Assembly: GCF_021018805.1 (NCBI RefSeq)
Contig: NW_026960613.1
Coordinates: 1,364,001-1,428,000, forward strand
DNA from: Prinia subflava
Taxonomy: Eukaryota; Chordata; Aves; Passeriformes; Cisticolidae
Reading direction: 5' to 3'
DNA: 64,000 nt
In this document: piece after piece, positions 35,130-46,534 of the stretch
Numbering within the stretch: the stretch's first letter is position 1
Layout of the letters: each line of letters starts with the position of its first letter
Program-made: the position numbers and the translations under genes
The notes under the pieces: generated by a model
Seen by the model: the letters and a program-made list of their open reading frames with translations, nothing else
Database searches by the model: none
What the model was told of the DNA's origin: nothing

Positions 35130-35760
35130 TGTAATAAATGCCAATCGCTTGTTTTTGAAATTTATGAAAGTTTAATAAAAATAAAATGGTTATAAAAAAT
35201 AGTAATACAAATGTAATAATAAAGGTTAAACAATTTAGAGTTAGGACAATTAATAAGACAATAATAGCAAAGAGTTACAGCCTGGGCTGGGTCCCCCTTC
35301 CTAGACAAAAGTCAGTCAGGAGAAAGACAACGTCAAAAGAGAATTTACCCCTTAAGAGGAGTCACCTCATGATTATGCATATTTTATTTAAAACAAGACA
35401 GTTTGCCTGGTACTTGTCAGAAACTTTCTGTTAATCCCCCCAGGTGCCTTTGAGTCTAAGTCAAGCTTGAAGAGGTTGTTTCTGTTGATTAGGAAGCCAT
35501 AAATCTCTCTCCTCTGGAAAAATTAGGGGTTTCTGTAATTGTTATCTCTGTGCAAAGAATTTCTTGGTTATCTTCTCTTTCTCTTGAGCTAAAAAAGAAT
35601 ATCTCACACACATAGTTTTTATTTTTGATTACTACAGCTTAATGTTAATTACAAAACTACAATTACTATATTATTCAAATGTTAATACAGCATAACTTTT
35701 CAACCTAGCATAATACATATAGTAAATATCTGCTTTGAGCCATATAATATGCATTTTTCA
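35130..35760 (-). repeat. 3' LTR of the gamma-like provirus
   Basis: 631 bp, TGTAATAAATGCC to GCATTTTTCA on the plus strand. Preceded on the minus strand by the purine tract AAAAAGAAAGAGGGAGGATAG (complement of 35761-35781). Its U5 end (GCGATTGGCATTTATTACA on the minus strand) resembles the ends of the solo LTRs at 1756-2416 and 34029-34710, so these families are probably related. Confidence 0.93.
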
Positions 35761-36062
35761 CTATCCTCCCTCTTTCTTTTTATAATTACTTTGGCTCGAG
35801 CAGTATTTACTGCTTTCTCGCCTCCATTTTTCTTTCATTTTCTTCATAAATCAATCTGGCTTCCTGGAAGGAGTCTTCTATTCTGTTTCTTTAATACCAT
35901 AATCCTTTGCACCATTTTCATTGTATCCAACTTTTGATCCATGGTCACTAATTGCATACCTTGAACTACACTAATGATGAGTCGAATGAAACAGGGGATC
36001 AAACAAGGAAGGGATATTAGACCAGCTGTAGCACATAAGAGGAAGAAGCCTAGTTTCTTCCA

Positions 36063-37640
36063 TCATTCTATTCCCAACACATTATCCCACCAGATAGTAT
36101 TTAGCATGGGTTCCCACTTTTGAACTGGTACATGGGCGATTTTTCTGATATCATTGACTATATTCAGGACAGCATCTCCATTATCATCTATTTTTAAACA
36201 ACAATCCGATGTATTGAATTTTCCACAAACACCCCCTTCTTCAGCTAATAGATAATCCAAAGCCAACCTATTCTGATACACAGCTGCTCTGATTTCGGTT
36301 TGTTGTCAGGATATTAATTCCATTGCCCGACCAGTTTTGTTTGTTATTATCTCTATGGCTGCTTGAAGTCTTATAATACAATGTAACATATAAATGGGAA
36401 TTTGATATCCCCAACTCCCATCTTGTGCCCAGGTGGCTGGCCCATATGTTTCCAGTATACATTCAGGGGGCCATTCCTCGTCTCCCCATTTTTGGAATCC
36501 TCCAATTAAGTCTCTCTTGTTTCTTTTTAAATCCTCATAAACTGGTATCCCTAAGTGATCCCCTTTAGGTCCTGGCAAAAGAAAAAATCCTGGCTGTATG
36601 ACTCCCAGAGTACAGCTCCCTTTCCACTGAGAGGGGAGTTTTGGGTATGCCCTTTTTCCACATATCCAGAATAAGCCATCTGGAGCTTTCCAATAATCCG
36701 ATTTTTGCTCATCTGTATTCTCCCAAAATTTAGAAATCTCTGGAATACCAACGTAAGGATTTTTTCCTTTATCATTACATTGAAAAAGTCTGATTTTATT
36801 ATTATACTTACAATTTCCTTTTTTTACTTTTTCCTGGGTCCAATACACAGTAGGTTCTTCTGGAACCCACCATGCAGAGGTTCCATTACTAACCTTATAT
36901 CTTTTACAGGGAGTTTTTCCTATTTCGTGAAAGAACTTTTTCCCATTGCGCCAAAGACATTCTTCCCCTATGACTACTGAACTCAAAATCCATCCCTCTG
37001 GTCGATTTTCTCCCCTTACACTTGTCTGGTTCCACTTAAGGAGCTCGATTGGGCCTAAGCTGCTGCCTTTCCATGGCCATTCTTTTGACATCAAAGCCCC
37101 TCCACAGACCCAACAATTGGTTATATTAAGTTCCTTACTTATTCTTTCTCCCAATTCCACAAACTGATTTTTACCCATCCGTGAAATATCTATTTCTTTT
37201 TCTAATTGCCATTCCAATTTTGTATACAAATCGTCAAGTGAGATTGGTACAGGTTGGGGTGGTGGTGCTGGCCTAGCCTTTTTGTTTATCAATTGCTCTT
37301 TTACCAAGTCCTGTGCTTTATTCCCAGTAGTGTATGTGAAACACATCCATTTCTCCCCTTTTGGGCATTCACTTCCCCCTAAATTCTCTGCAATCCAGTA
37401 CTTTTGCCCATTGTGCATGCAGTTTCCTAATTTGGAAGGGTTATAACAGTGACTGTTGACATGAGTGTGAGGAATAAAGAAGGAGCCTCGGTGTCTTTCC
37501 ATATACAGCTTCCGGTAACACCTGTAGCATGGCCTTGTCAATATCCCAAAAGGGAAGAGACAGAATATGAGTGACAGAAAAAGGAGACGTCCAGTATGGC
37601 TTATACTCCCACCTCCCATGCCTATGGGGTTGCAACCCAC
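36063..37640 (-). pseudogene. env: Envelope gene of the gamma-like provirus, receptor-binding subunit open
   Basis: 444 uninterrupted codons from ATG at 37640 to TGA at 36306-36308. A signal segment (LLFLSLIFCLF) is followed by a Cys-rich subunit with CWVC near residue 180 and several NxT/NxS sites. RNKR near 36510 is the cleavage site, then DGSWGYQ. After the TGA the frame continues with LALDYLL and CGKFNTSDCC, a CX6CC transmembrane motif. A second TGA at about 36060 lies before the anchor (LPCLIPCF, down to about 35960). As written it would give a receptor-binding subunit plus a short tail without an anchor. Same family as 3892-6170. Confidence 0.88.
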
Positions 37641-37738
37641 AGCAGGTGTATGTGATCTTCTTGGTGGCGATTATAGAGGCCAATCTGGTCTTGCCCTCTC
37701 TTCTCTTATCACTTTCTCTTAGCTAATTTCCAGGCAAA

Positions 37739-38260
37739 TCATTCTTGACACTCCTTAATAGTGGTTTCCCACTGTTTCTCAGCTATTTCCCATTCAACAA
37801 GCACTAATAATTCCCATCCACAAAACAAAGTTATTATTTCAGTTGCTTCAAGTTCTACTTGGATAGGGGATCTAGTTGGCACTTGACACTTCCTGCAACA
37901 ACGACATCTATTGTGTGAACTAAAATACCAATTTTTCCCACAGCTCAAACATTTACATTTAACCCAACTAGCATGTCCAGTATTTGGGTGAATCAAACAG
38001 GGTATATTGAGTGGCACTGATTGAGATTGTAATTCACCCTCCTCTTTGTATAAATCACAGGCTAAGGCCAAAATACAGGAGTTTTCTGTCTGAAACAGTC
38101 CCGATCCTCCTGTCTGCGGTGGCAGTATTCCCCCCCAGGGAGGGTACCGGAGGTGCCTCAGAGTTTGTCCAGGCGGTATTTGAAACCACTGATGTAAACT
38201 CGGTCTAACTTCCCAGTCAGGTGTGATCCTGCATATGTTCCTTGGATCATTCGGGTCTTC
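37739..38260 (-). CDS. Unassigned cysteine-rich open frame between pol and env
   Basis: 173 open codons, from a stop at 38261-38263 to the TGA at 37739-37741, overlapping the last bases of integrase in another frame and ending about 100 bases before the env ATG. No ATG is present in frame; the first near-start is TTG at 38071. The C-terminal half shows C-x-C-x2-C-x11-C-x-C-C-x2-C with a His in the spacer, a pattern that could bind zinc, followed by an acidic, Trp-containing tail. The N-terminal half is Pro/Gln-rich. It is unbroken while its neighbours are full of stops. It might be a spliced accessory gene, or a chance frame. I do not recognise the family. Confidence 0.35.
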   Translation of the reverse strand, partial: EDPNDPRNICRITPDWEVRPSLHQWFQIPPGQTLRHLRYPPWGGILPPQTGGSGLFQTENSCILALACDLYKEEGELQSQSVPLNIPCLIHPNTGHASWVKCKCLSCGKNWYFSSHNRCRCCRKCQVPTRSPIQVELEATEIITLFCGWELLVLVEWEIAEKQWETTIKECQE

Positions 38261-41200
38261 CTAGTTCATTACTACCCATTCCCCGTTTAAGAGTTAACTT
38301 TGTATCACCCGGTTCAGATGTTATCGTCCACTCCTTAGGCTTTTCCACAGGTCCTTTGATTCTGCTGGCGTGGATCCATCCTCCTTCCCTGGTCCGGATC
38401 GCAGCCTCGGTCATCAGTAGTACCTGAAAAGGACCTTCCCATTGTGGAGTTAAAGATTGTTCTTTCCATGTTTTTACCAACACCCATTCCCCTGGGTGAA
38501 TATTATGGATTTTAAAGTCTAAAGGTGTGGTTTGAGGGATTATTCCTTTTAACCTCAAATTTTCAAGAGTTTTTGCAATTGTGTTAATATATCCCTTAAC
38601 ACTCCTTTCCCCTACCTCATAGGTAGCATTTTCATGTTGGGTGGTCAGAAATGGTAACCCAAACATCCTTTCATAAGGTGACATTCCCAGGTCTGACCTG
38701 GGTTGTGTTCGAATTCTCAGTAAGCCTAAAGGTAAGAATTGTACCCATGGCATTCGGGTTTCAACTATTAATTTAGTTTAAGTTCTTTTTAAAGTCTGGT
38801 TCATCCTCTCTACTCAGCCAGAACTTTGTGGGTGCCATGGGGTGTGTAACTTCCATTTTATCCCCAAAGCTTGAATTAATTGTTGTAACACTTTTGACGT
38901 AAAGTGTGTTCCTCTGTCCGAGTCTATCCTATTAACCATTCCATATCTTGGAATTATTTGTTACAAAAGGGTTTTACTTACCACGTTAGCTGTGACCTTG
39001 GCAGTGGGAACTGTTTTCACCCAATGAGTTAGATGGTCTGTTATCACTAATAAATATTTCCATCTTTGAACTTGAGGAAGTTCAGTAAAATCTACTTGGA
39101 TACTTTGAAATGGTCTAAGAGCTAATTCCTGACCTCCCCGTGTGGTTTTCCTCATTACCTTCTTATTTATCCTTTGACAAGTTACACATCTTTCAGTTAC
39201 CTTCTTTGCTATCCCATAAATCCCAATACACCCATAGTTTCTTAGAAAATGATCACACAAAGCCTGAGTACCCCAGTGAGTTTTCTGATGCATGTCTTCT
39301 AATATTCTTCTACTAAGTATTTTATTAAGTAATTGCCTTCCATCAAGAAGTTTCCATTTCCCTGATTCATCTTGTTCACCTCCTATCTCCTTTCTTTTTC
39401 CTCTGTTTCACTAAATTTTGGAATTTCCAATTTCTCCTCATTTGGAGTTAATATTAGCATTACTCTTTCAGCTCCATTCTCTGCTGCATCCTTAGCTTCC
39501 TGATCTGCCAAATTACTTCCTCTTACTTCTGGAGTCACTCCCTTTTGGTGACCCCTAATATGTACTACAGTTATCTCTTTAGGTAATTTTAACGCTTCTA
39601 AAACCTCTAAAATGAGCCCCTCATGTACTAATCCTTTTCCTCTCGAATTAAGCAACCCTCTTTCTTCCCAGATTTTCCCAAAGGTATGTACTGCTCCGAA
39701 GGAATACATTGAATCAGTATATATTGTTTCTTCTGTTGTGTGCTAAATATTCTAGTGCCCTTTTTAGAGCATATAATTCACAGGTTTGAGCTGACCAGTT
39801 TGAAGGTAATTTCCCTTTTTCAATAGTTTGCATGTTTTTCCCATCAACTACTGCATATCCTGACATTCTTTTTCCTTGTAGGCATCTGGAGGAACCATCC
39901 ACATAAATTATTTCTCCTTCTATAAGGGCTTGTTCCTCAAGGTCTTCTTGAACCTTTGTTTGGTATTGGATAATTTCTAGACCATCATGTATTAAGTTAT
40001 CTGTTTGTTCCCCATATAAAAATTGAGCTGGGTTTAAACTTGTATTTACTTCTAGTGTCAAATCATCACTGTCTATCAAGATTGCTTCATATTTTAACAT
40101 CCTAGAGTCTGTCAACCATTTTTCAGCCTTTTGGTTTAACACATTTCGAACTGCATGAGGTGTGCACACAATTCGTTTACCTCCAAAAGTCAGTTTACGA
40201 CTTTCTTCAACCAGGATTGCAGTAGTTGCGATAGCTTGAATACATACGGGCCAGCCATGGCTCACTGGATCCAACATCTTAGATAAGCCACTGGTTTCTT
40301 TACTCCTCCCCACTCCTGAACCAAAACTCCATGAGCCACTCCCTTTTCTGTATTCACATATAGATGAAAGGCTTTCGCTAGTGAGGGTAAGCTTAAAGCT
40401 GGTATTGAGGCCAGTTTTAACTTCAGTTCTCCTAATTTATCATCATCTTCCTTGTTCCATCTTATATCATCTCCCTCTGTCAATTTTTCATGCAAAAATT
40501 TTACTGCCTGTGTGTATCCCTCAATCCATAATCTACAATATCCCAATAACCCGAGTAGTTTTCTGATCTCCCTCTTGGAAGAGGGAGGGGGAAGGGATAA
40601 TATCCCTGCAATCCTTTCTGGGCTGAGCTTCCGATTACCCTTACTTATTAAGTGTCCAAGATATTTTACCTCTGGTTCCATAAATTGCAGTTTCCCTTTT
40701 GATACCCTCAATCCTTTTTCTCCAAGAAAAAACAAAAGCTTTATAGAAGCCTCTCTGACTTCAGCTTCAACTTCCCCTGATAGTAAAAGATCATCCACAT
40801 ATTGGATAACTTGTATCCCAGGAGGAGTGGGGAAAGCTTGTAATATGGTTTCTAAAGCTTGTCCAAATAAGTTTGGGGGTTCTGTAAAACCTTGTGGTCA
40901 TTTCGTCCATCTTAATTGCTGCTTTCTCCCAGTTTGTGGATCCTCCCATTCAAAGGCAAAGATATCTTGGCTCTCCTTAGCTAATGGGCAAGCCCAAAAA
41001 GCGTCTTTAAGATCCACTACACTAAACCACTGATGCTGGGGAGGGACCTTACTTAGGAGAGTATAGGGATTTGGTACCACTGAGTAGCGAGTCCGAGTTC
41101 TCTTATTTACCTCCCTAAAATCTTGTACTAGTCTGTAACTCCCATCAGGCTTCTTTACTGGAAGAATGGGGATATTATGAGGAGACATACAAGGTTCAAA

Positions 41201-41763
41201 TGTTCCATCCTTTATCAGCCCTTCTATTACTGGCTTCAAACCTTCCCGTCCTTCTAATGAGATAGGATACTGACGCACACGTATGGGACAATCTTCTCTC
41301 TCAGTTGTAACTTTTATGGGATCAATATTTAATCCTCCCCTATTTCCTTCACCAGCACATACTTCCTTTTTAATTTTCTTTTCATCCTCTTGGTCTAATT
41401 TTAGTATTTTAGTTGTCATCTTCCCATCCTCTGGTATAACTCCTATTCCTAATTTCACTTGGAAATCTTGTCCCAATAAATTACTACCTGCTCCCGGGAC
41501 CAACAACACATCCCCTATCCAAAATCTAGTTTCTCCCTCTACTGCTACATTTTTGATGACAGGAGCAGTGAAACTCTCTCCTTTTGCCCCTATTACTTTT
41601 ACAGTCTACTTACACTATAACCTTTGGGTATATCTATTAAACAAGTTCTTTCCGCTCCTGTATCTGCTACAAATTTCAATAATTCTTCTTGGGGACCCAC
41701 TTTTAAAGTTATCACAGGCTCCAGATGGTATTTATCCCCTAGAAAATAGAGCCTTTGACTCCC
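38247..41763 (-). pseudogene. pol: Protease, reverse transcriptase, RNase H and integrase of the gamma-like provirus
   Basis: Follows the gag stop. Protease: FVADTGAERTCL near 41670, DTGA intact, then a frameshift. RT: LPVKKPDGSYRLVQDFR, VVDLKDAFW, a TGA at 40898-40900 in the palm, then YVDD near 40796-40807. A frameshift near 40290 precedes the connection and RNase H (IYVDGSSR, SAQTCELYAL); another near 39712 precedes TDSMYS and the final HIRGHQKG and ADQEAKDAA. Integrase: CVTCQ of the zinc finger, VDFTELP, then stops near 38960, 38815 and 38780; the SH3-like end (WIHASRIKGP) is open to 38247. Gammaretroviral in every domain. Confidence 0.9.
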
Positions 41764-44041
41764 CTATTCTTCCTCTGTGTTCATCTCTTTGAAGATTTTC
41801 AGATCTTTTGCCTGTTTAGGGCAGTCCTTCCTATAATGTCCTTCACCCTGACAGTAAAAACAGACATTTCTGGAATGTTCCTGTGGCTTTGTTTGTATTG
41901 GGTTTTGGTTTTTTTTTCCGCTCTCTTGTCTCTACAACCATCATATTTAGGAGTAGTGCCTGTGTGTTTTTGATTTTTCTGGAAATTGTTTTCCCTCATA
42001 GTGACTGCCATAATTCTTGCCTGTAGTTTAGTTTTTTCTTCATCTCTCCGAACATAAACTTTCTGAGCTTCCTTCAATAAGTCATCTAATGGTTTACCAT
42101 GCCAATCCTCAATTTTTTCTATTTTCTTTCTAATACAGGGCCAAGCATTTGTAACAAAGTTAATTCTCAACAAAGCTTTTCCCACTTCAGTTTCAGGATC
42201 TATTCCAGAATATTGTTTTATATTTCTCCTAAGTCTGTCTAACCATTCGGTTGGGGTCTCTTCTTTCCCCTGCTGTGCTTCAAAAGCCTTTTTAACATTT
42301 TGCCCTCGAGGTGCTGCCTCTTTTATTCCCTTGATTAATGTATTGTGATAATCAGCCATATGTTTTCTCCCTTCCTCATTATTTTGACCCCACTCCGGGG
42401 GTTCTGTTGGCATTATTTCTTCTCCAGAGGGCCCCTGTGGGTGTTCCCTATTCCAGGCTTTTATTCCTGCAGCTATAACCATTTCCCTTTCTTCCTGAGA
42501 AAATAGTATTCTCATTGTAGACTGCATTTCTTCCCAGGTATAAATGTTTGGACCTAGAAATTGGTCAAGTTGTTCAGCTGTGCCTATGGAGTCTTCCAAA
42601 ATCCCTTTGATTTCCTTTTTAAAATTCCTGGCCTCAGAAGAAGTCAGGGGAGCATTTACAAATCCAGTATTACCCCCTCCCATTGTGGAAATAGACCAAT
42701 TCCTTTTTTCCATTCTTTTTCTGTAGTTTTGTTTTCATGTGGTAAGGAATAGTCAGGAGAAAGTTGTCTCTTAACTGCATTTCTAGTATTTTTATAAGGA
42801 GCATCTTTTAGGGACAGAGAGTTCCTTTGAACTGTAGCTGTGGTTTCCAAGGGAACAGGCCTTCGGACCGGAAATGGGATGTCTGGAGGACATACCACCG
42901 AGACTTGGTCCTCCAGAGGCGGAGCATGGGGTTTGCCGCTGGAACTGCTGAAGGGGAAAGCATTTCCGGGGGTGGCCAAACTGCTGCGCGGTCAGCCTCC
43001 ACGTGGTTCATCGCGGCCGTACTAGCTGCTCCAAACAAAGGCACAGCAGCTGCAGCGCTCAGCGCCACCGGGACCAGAAAAACTGCTGGGGATGGGGCCG
43101 ATAAAGCTGCCACAGGAGAAGCGGCCAGAGACAGGATGGCCGGGACCAACAGGAACCCTCCAGGCGCAGCCAGTGAACCGGCCACAGACCAACCTGGCAG
43201 CGAAGGAAAAACCGGAGGCTCCATTGCAGCGGAGGGTGGAGGGGACACCGGCACCGCTGCCACAGATGGCGGAGGGGAAACTGGCGCCATTGCCGCAGAG
43301 GGCAAAGGAAAAACCGGTGGCGCCATTGTCGCTGAGGGTGGAGGGGATGCTGACACCGCTGTCGAGGAGGGTGGAGGGGAAGCCGGCACTGCTGCCGCAG
43401 ATGGCGGACTCGCGCTTGGGATGGAAACCGGGGCAGGAACAAACGACAAGCCAGGACCAGCTGTATATGCTGGGACTGGGACAGACACCAACATCGGGGC
43501 CGGTGAGGCTGAGGGAAACATCTCGCCGGGACCCAGAACCGGCGCTGGGATTACCAGCAATGCAGGCATGTGTTGAAAGGGAGGTGGTAAAACCTGCAGA
43601 GGATCCCATTCTTTTTCTTTTCCTCTCTTTTCCTCTTGCTCCCCTTCCTTTTCTTTCCCTTTTTTCTTTTCTTGTTTTGGGGATTTCTGATACCTTAACA
43701 TTTTTTATTTTTCTAAAATCTCCTGTCCAACAAGTTGCATATTCCCTTTCTTCTGGATTACACTGTTCCTTTGAATTTACAAACACATTTAGAGCCTGAC
43801 AAATCCATCTTTCAAAGGAACCATATCTAGGCCAATAAACGTGATCAGATCTTATTTCATTTGTTGGCCATTCAAGCATACAAAATTGTATCATCTTTAC
43901 TTTATCCTTTTTTCTTGTACAAGGGTTTTTTTCCCAGTTGGCTAACATAACTCCCAGGGGACTATCTTGGGGTATCTCTGTTGATAATTTTTTACTCCTT
44001 TTTTTCTTTCCTGTATTCTCCTTACTGGATTTCTGTCCCAT
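41764..44041 (-). pseudogene. gag: Gag of the gamma-like provirus
   Basis: ATG at 44041 (MGQKSS, myristoylation type). Matrix is open to an A-rich run near 43660, where a frameshift moves to the frame 42808-43701. That segment is a long Pro/Ala/Ser-rich linker with about eight imperfect repeats of some 15 residues (unit like PPPSAAMAPVS). Another frameshift near 42700 leads to capsid (WSISTMGG, LGPNIYTWEEMQ, major homology region ETPTEWLDRL). After a frameshift near 41880 the zinc knuckle CFYCQGEGHYRKDC is readable. Gag ends at TAG 41764-41766 followed by G, the gammaretroviral read-through arrangement. Confidence 0.88.
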
Positions 44042-45053
44042 TTTTCAAGATTTTACCTATTTCACCCCCGCCTCTGTTTTTCACTTTCCTTTCACCACCC
44101 AAATACCACTTTTCCTTCAACTGTATTCTCCAAAATAAAAAAACCAAACCTCCTTTTTCTCACACTACTTTTCAATACAATACACTTCCTCCGAGGAACT
44201 ATAATAAAGCTTAAAATAAAACAATCTACATTTCATATACTTTCATTCGTCCACATTCGCTCTATTTTATTTTTCACTTAACCTCACACACAACAAAACA
44301 ACCACAACAACAAGGTACCTTTTATTTTTCAATACACCTATTACACTTTTAGGTGTCCCTGGCCAGTCCCTATTTTTTTAGGATATCCCTCAATCTAGCA
44401 ATGTTGTTCCCAACCCCAGATTCTCTTGGGCATATCCTAAATTCTGCAGAACTTAACTGAACCCTGGATGTTCTTGGAATAATATTTTCCTCAATCCAGT
44501 AGGTTATCATATAACCCTGGGTGCTCTTGGAACAATAAATTCCTCAGTCCAGCAGGCTATCTAATCCTGAATGTTCTTGGGCACTCTTACCCTCAATCCA
44601 GCAGAAGTTTAGGGTCCCCTTTCCACACACTTTACCTTCTTTATTTTTCCCAATGGATTATGCCAGGAAAATCCTCGGCTTTCTCTCTCTCCAAGAGGTC
44701 CCACTCCTTCCCTGAGACCCAATCCCACTTTTTCCCTGGGGGGGGTTCTCTCACTCTTTGTTACCACTCACTTTGTCTCCGTACTGGCCGCTTTCCTCCC
44801 GAAAAGACGGTACAGCAGTGTGGGAAACTTCACTCGCTTAGCAGGTCTGGCGTAGCCAGCCCGCCTCTCTTACACACACACATTCATTTCCCCTGCTCTG
44901 TCCACACCAACCCCCCCCCAATCCAAGCAATTACTTGGATCGTTACCTGCTTTTCTGTGGTCACCCCAGGGGGACAGAGCAAGACCGCCTAATTAAGGCT
45001 GGACGCATCTTCTCGCTCTAATCCTCCTACAGCACCCACAGTGAGGTATTAAT
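44042..45053 (-). promoter_or_regulatory. Leader of the gamma-like provirus
   Basis: About 1 kb between gag and primer-binding site. 44040-44350 is C/T-rich on the plus strand. At 44350-44600 a unit of about 60 bases is repeated loosely (CTTGG-CAT or CTTGGAATAA, then CCTCAATCCAGCAGG). No protein is recognised. Leaders of gammaretroviruses hold the packaging signal here; I cannot locate it. Confidence 0.5.
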
Positions 45054-45071
45054 AACCATCCTCTGCTACCA
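45054..45071 (-). other. Primer-binding site matching initiator tRNA-Met
   Basis: The plus strand reads AACCATCCTCTGCTACCA, identical to the last 18 bases of vertebrate initiator tRNA-Met including CCA. On the minus strand it starts TGGTAGCAGAGG three bases after the 5' LTR. Confidence 0.85.
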
Positions 45072-45074
45072 TAT

Positions 45075-45705
45075 TGTAATAAACACCAATCGCTTGTTTT
45101 TGAAATTTATGAAAGTTTAATAAAAATAAAATGGTTATAAAAAATAGTAATACAAATGTAATAATAAAGGTTAAACAATTTAGAGTTAGGACAATTAATA
45201 AGACAATAATAGCAAAGAGTTGCAGCCTGGGCTGGGTCCCCCTTCCTAGACAAAAGTCAGTCAGGAGAAGGACAACGTCAAAAGAGAATTTACCCCTTAA
45301 GAGGAGTCACCTCATGATTATGCATATTTTATTTAAAACAAGACAGTTTGCCTGGTACTTGTCAGAAACTTTCTGTTAATCCCCCCAGGTGCCTTTGAGT
45401 CTAAGTCAAGCTTGAAGAGGTTGTTTCTGTTGATTAGGAAGCCATAAATCTCTCTCCTCTGGAAAAATTAGGGGTTTCTGTAATTGTTATCTCTGTGCAA
45501 AGAATTTCTTGGTTATCTTCTCTTTCTCTTGAGCTAAAAAAGAATATCTCACACACATAGTTTTTATTTTTGATTACTACAGCTTAATGTTAATTACAAA
45601 ACTACAATTACTATATTATTCAAATGTTAATACAGCATAACTTTTCAACCTAGCATAATACATATAGTAAATATCTGCTTTGAGCCATATAATATGCATT
45701 TTTCA
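45075..45705 (-). repeat. 5' LTR of the gamma-like provirus
   Basis: 631 bp, TGTAATAAACACC to GCATTTTTCA on the plus strand. It differs from 35130-35760 at four positions by eye (two near the left end, then A/G at about 45222 and 45270). Confidence 0.93.
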
Positions 45706-45712
45706 CATTATG

Positions 45713-46528
45713 GTACAGGGGGACGGCACGGCTCCACTGCTAAACTGTGATAGTAGCTGAGCACATGGCAGGAGCTAAGGCACTGCCTCAGAGTGGCAGG
45801 GTGCAGTCTCAGGGGTCCCAGCAGACATGGCAGGGTGCAGTCCAGCAAAGGAAGGAGCAGCAGGCAAGGCTAGGCAATAGCCAGGAGCTTGACAGCCGCT
45901 GAGCCCCTTGAAGCAGCCAGAGGCAGGCGCCATTTCGCAATGGCTGGCAGCAGGCACAGCTCTGCAGCAGCCAGACGTCTCGCAGCCTCTGGACTGGGGG
46001 CAGTTTCAGGAGTTTCTGCCAGTCTGACAGGACACAGGGCGGCAGAGCAAGGATCAGCAAAGCAGCTGGTCTCGATTTCAGGGATCTGGGCAGATGCGGA
46101 AGGGCACAGTTCATCTGCGGCATGTTCTGCCTGCAATGCGTCCCCGCCTGGGGTCTCAGGCCACTGGGGCATGCTCCACTGGGGAGATGTCCCTGCAGGG
46201 GGTGAAGGCTGTGACTTCTCTGCCTGTCCTCCTCTCCTGCTTGCCCGGCCAGGCATCTGCCCCTCCCACTGCTTCCCCCTGCGTTATTGGGGATCTCATC
46301 GCCTGTTGAGGCTGCTGAAAGGATATGTTGGCCAGCCAGCTCCCACGTTTTTACATCTAAGGAGGCTTCTTCAGACACGTCCAATCTGTGGCTCTCACAC
46401 CACATTATTAGGGCTAGTAAAGCCTATTCATCATACTTTTCCGATCTGTTTTTTAAAATAAGTGTCCATACCTGCAGGAGGGGTGGGGGTCCTCCAGTGT
46501 TGAAGCCTGGGCACCCATGTTCCCGGTG
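45713..46528 (-). pseudogene. Gag linker, Pro/Ala/Leu-rich, class II
   Basis: The minus strand is open in alternating frames with Ala/Pro/Glu-rich translation (PSPEAARRLAAAEL). In class II gag the region between matrix and capsid has this composition. It lies upstream of the capsid pieces at 34711-35124 once the provirus is removed. Assignment rests on position and composition; no motif proves it. There are loose repeats around GGCAGGGTGCAGTC near 45797-45843. Confidence 0.45.
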
Positions 46529-46534
46529 GTGTCT

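Larger units (their letters stand above)
35130..45705 (-). mobile_element. Complete gamma-like (class I) provirus, recent
   Basis: 10,576 bp with two 631-bp LTRs that differ at only 4 positions by eye. Order on the minus strand: 5' LTR, initiator-Met primer-binding site, gag, pro-pol, an extra open frame, env, polypurine tract, 3' LTR. TTATG adjoins the left LTR (35125-35129) and recurs at 45708-45712, two bases beyond the right LTR, so the duplication is only tentative. Gag, pol and env each carry breaks despite the young LTRs. It sits in the gag of the class II provirus 31232-47675. Confidence 0.93.

Noticed and set aside
42827..43576. 249-codon plus-strand frame rich in Gly, Ala and Glu
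   Set aside because: It is the antisense of the repeated Pro/Ala-rich gag linker. The repeat period and GC content keep both strands open.
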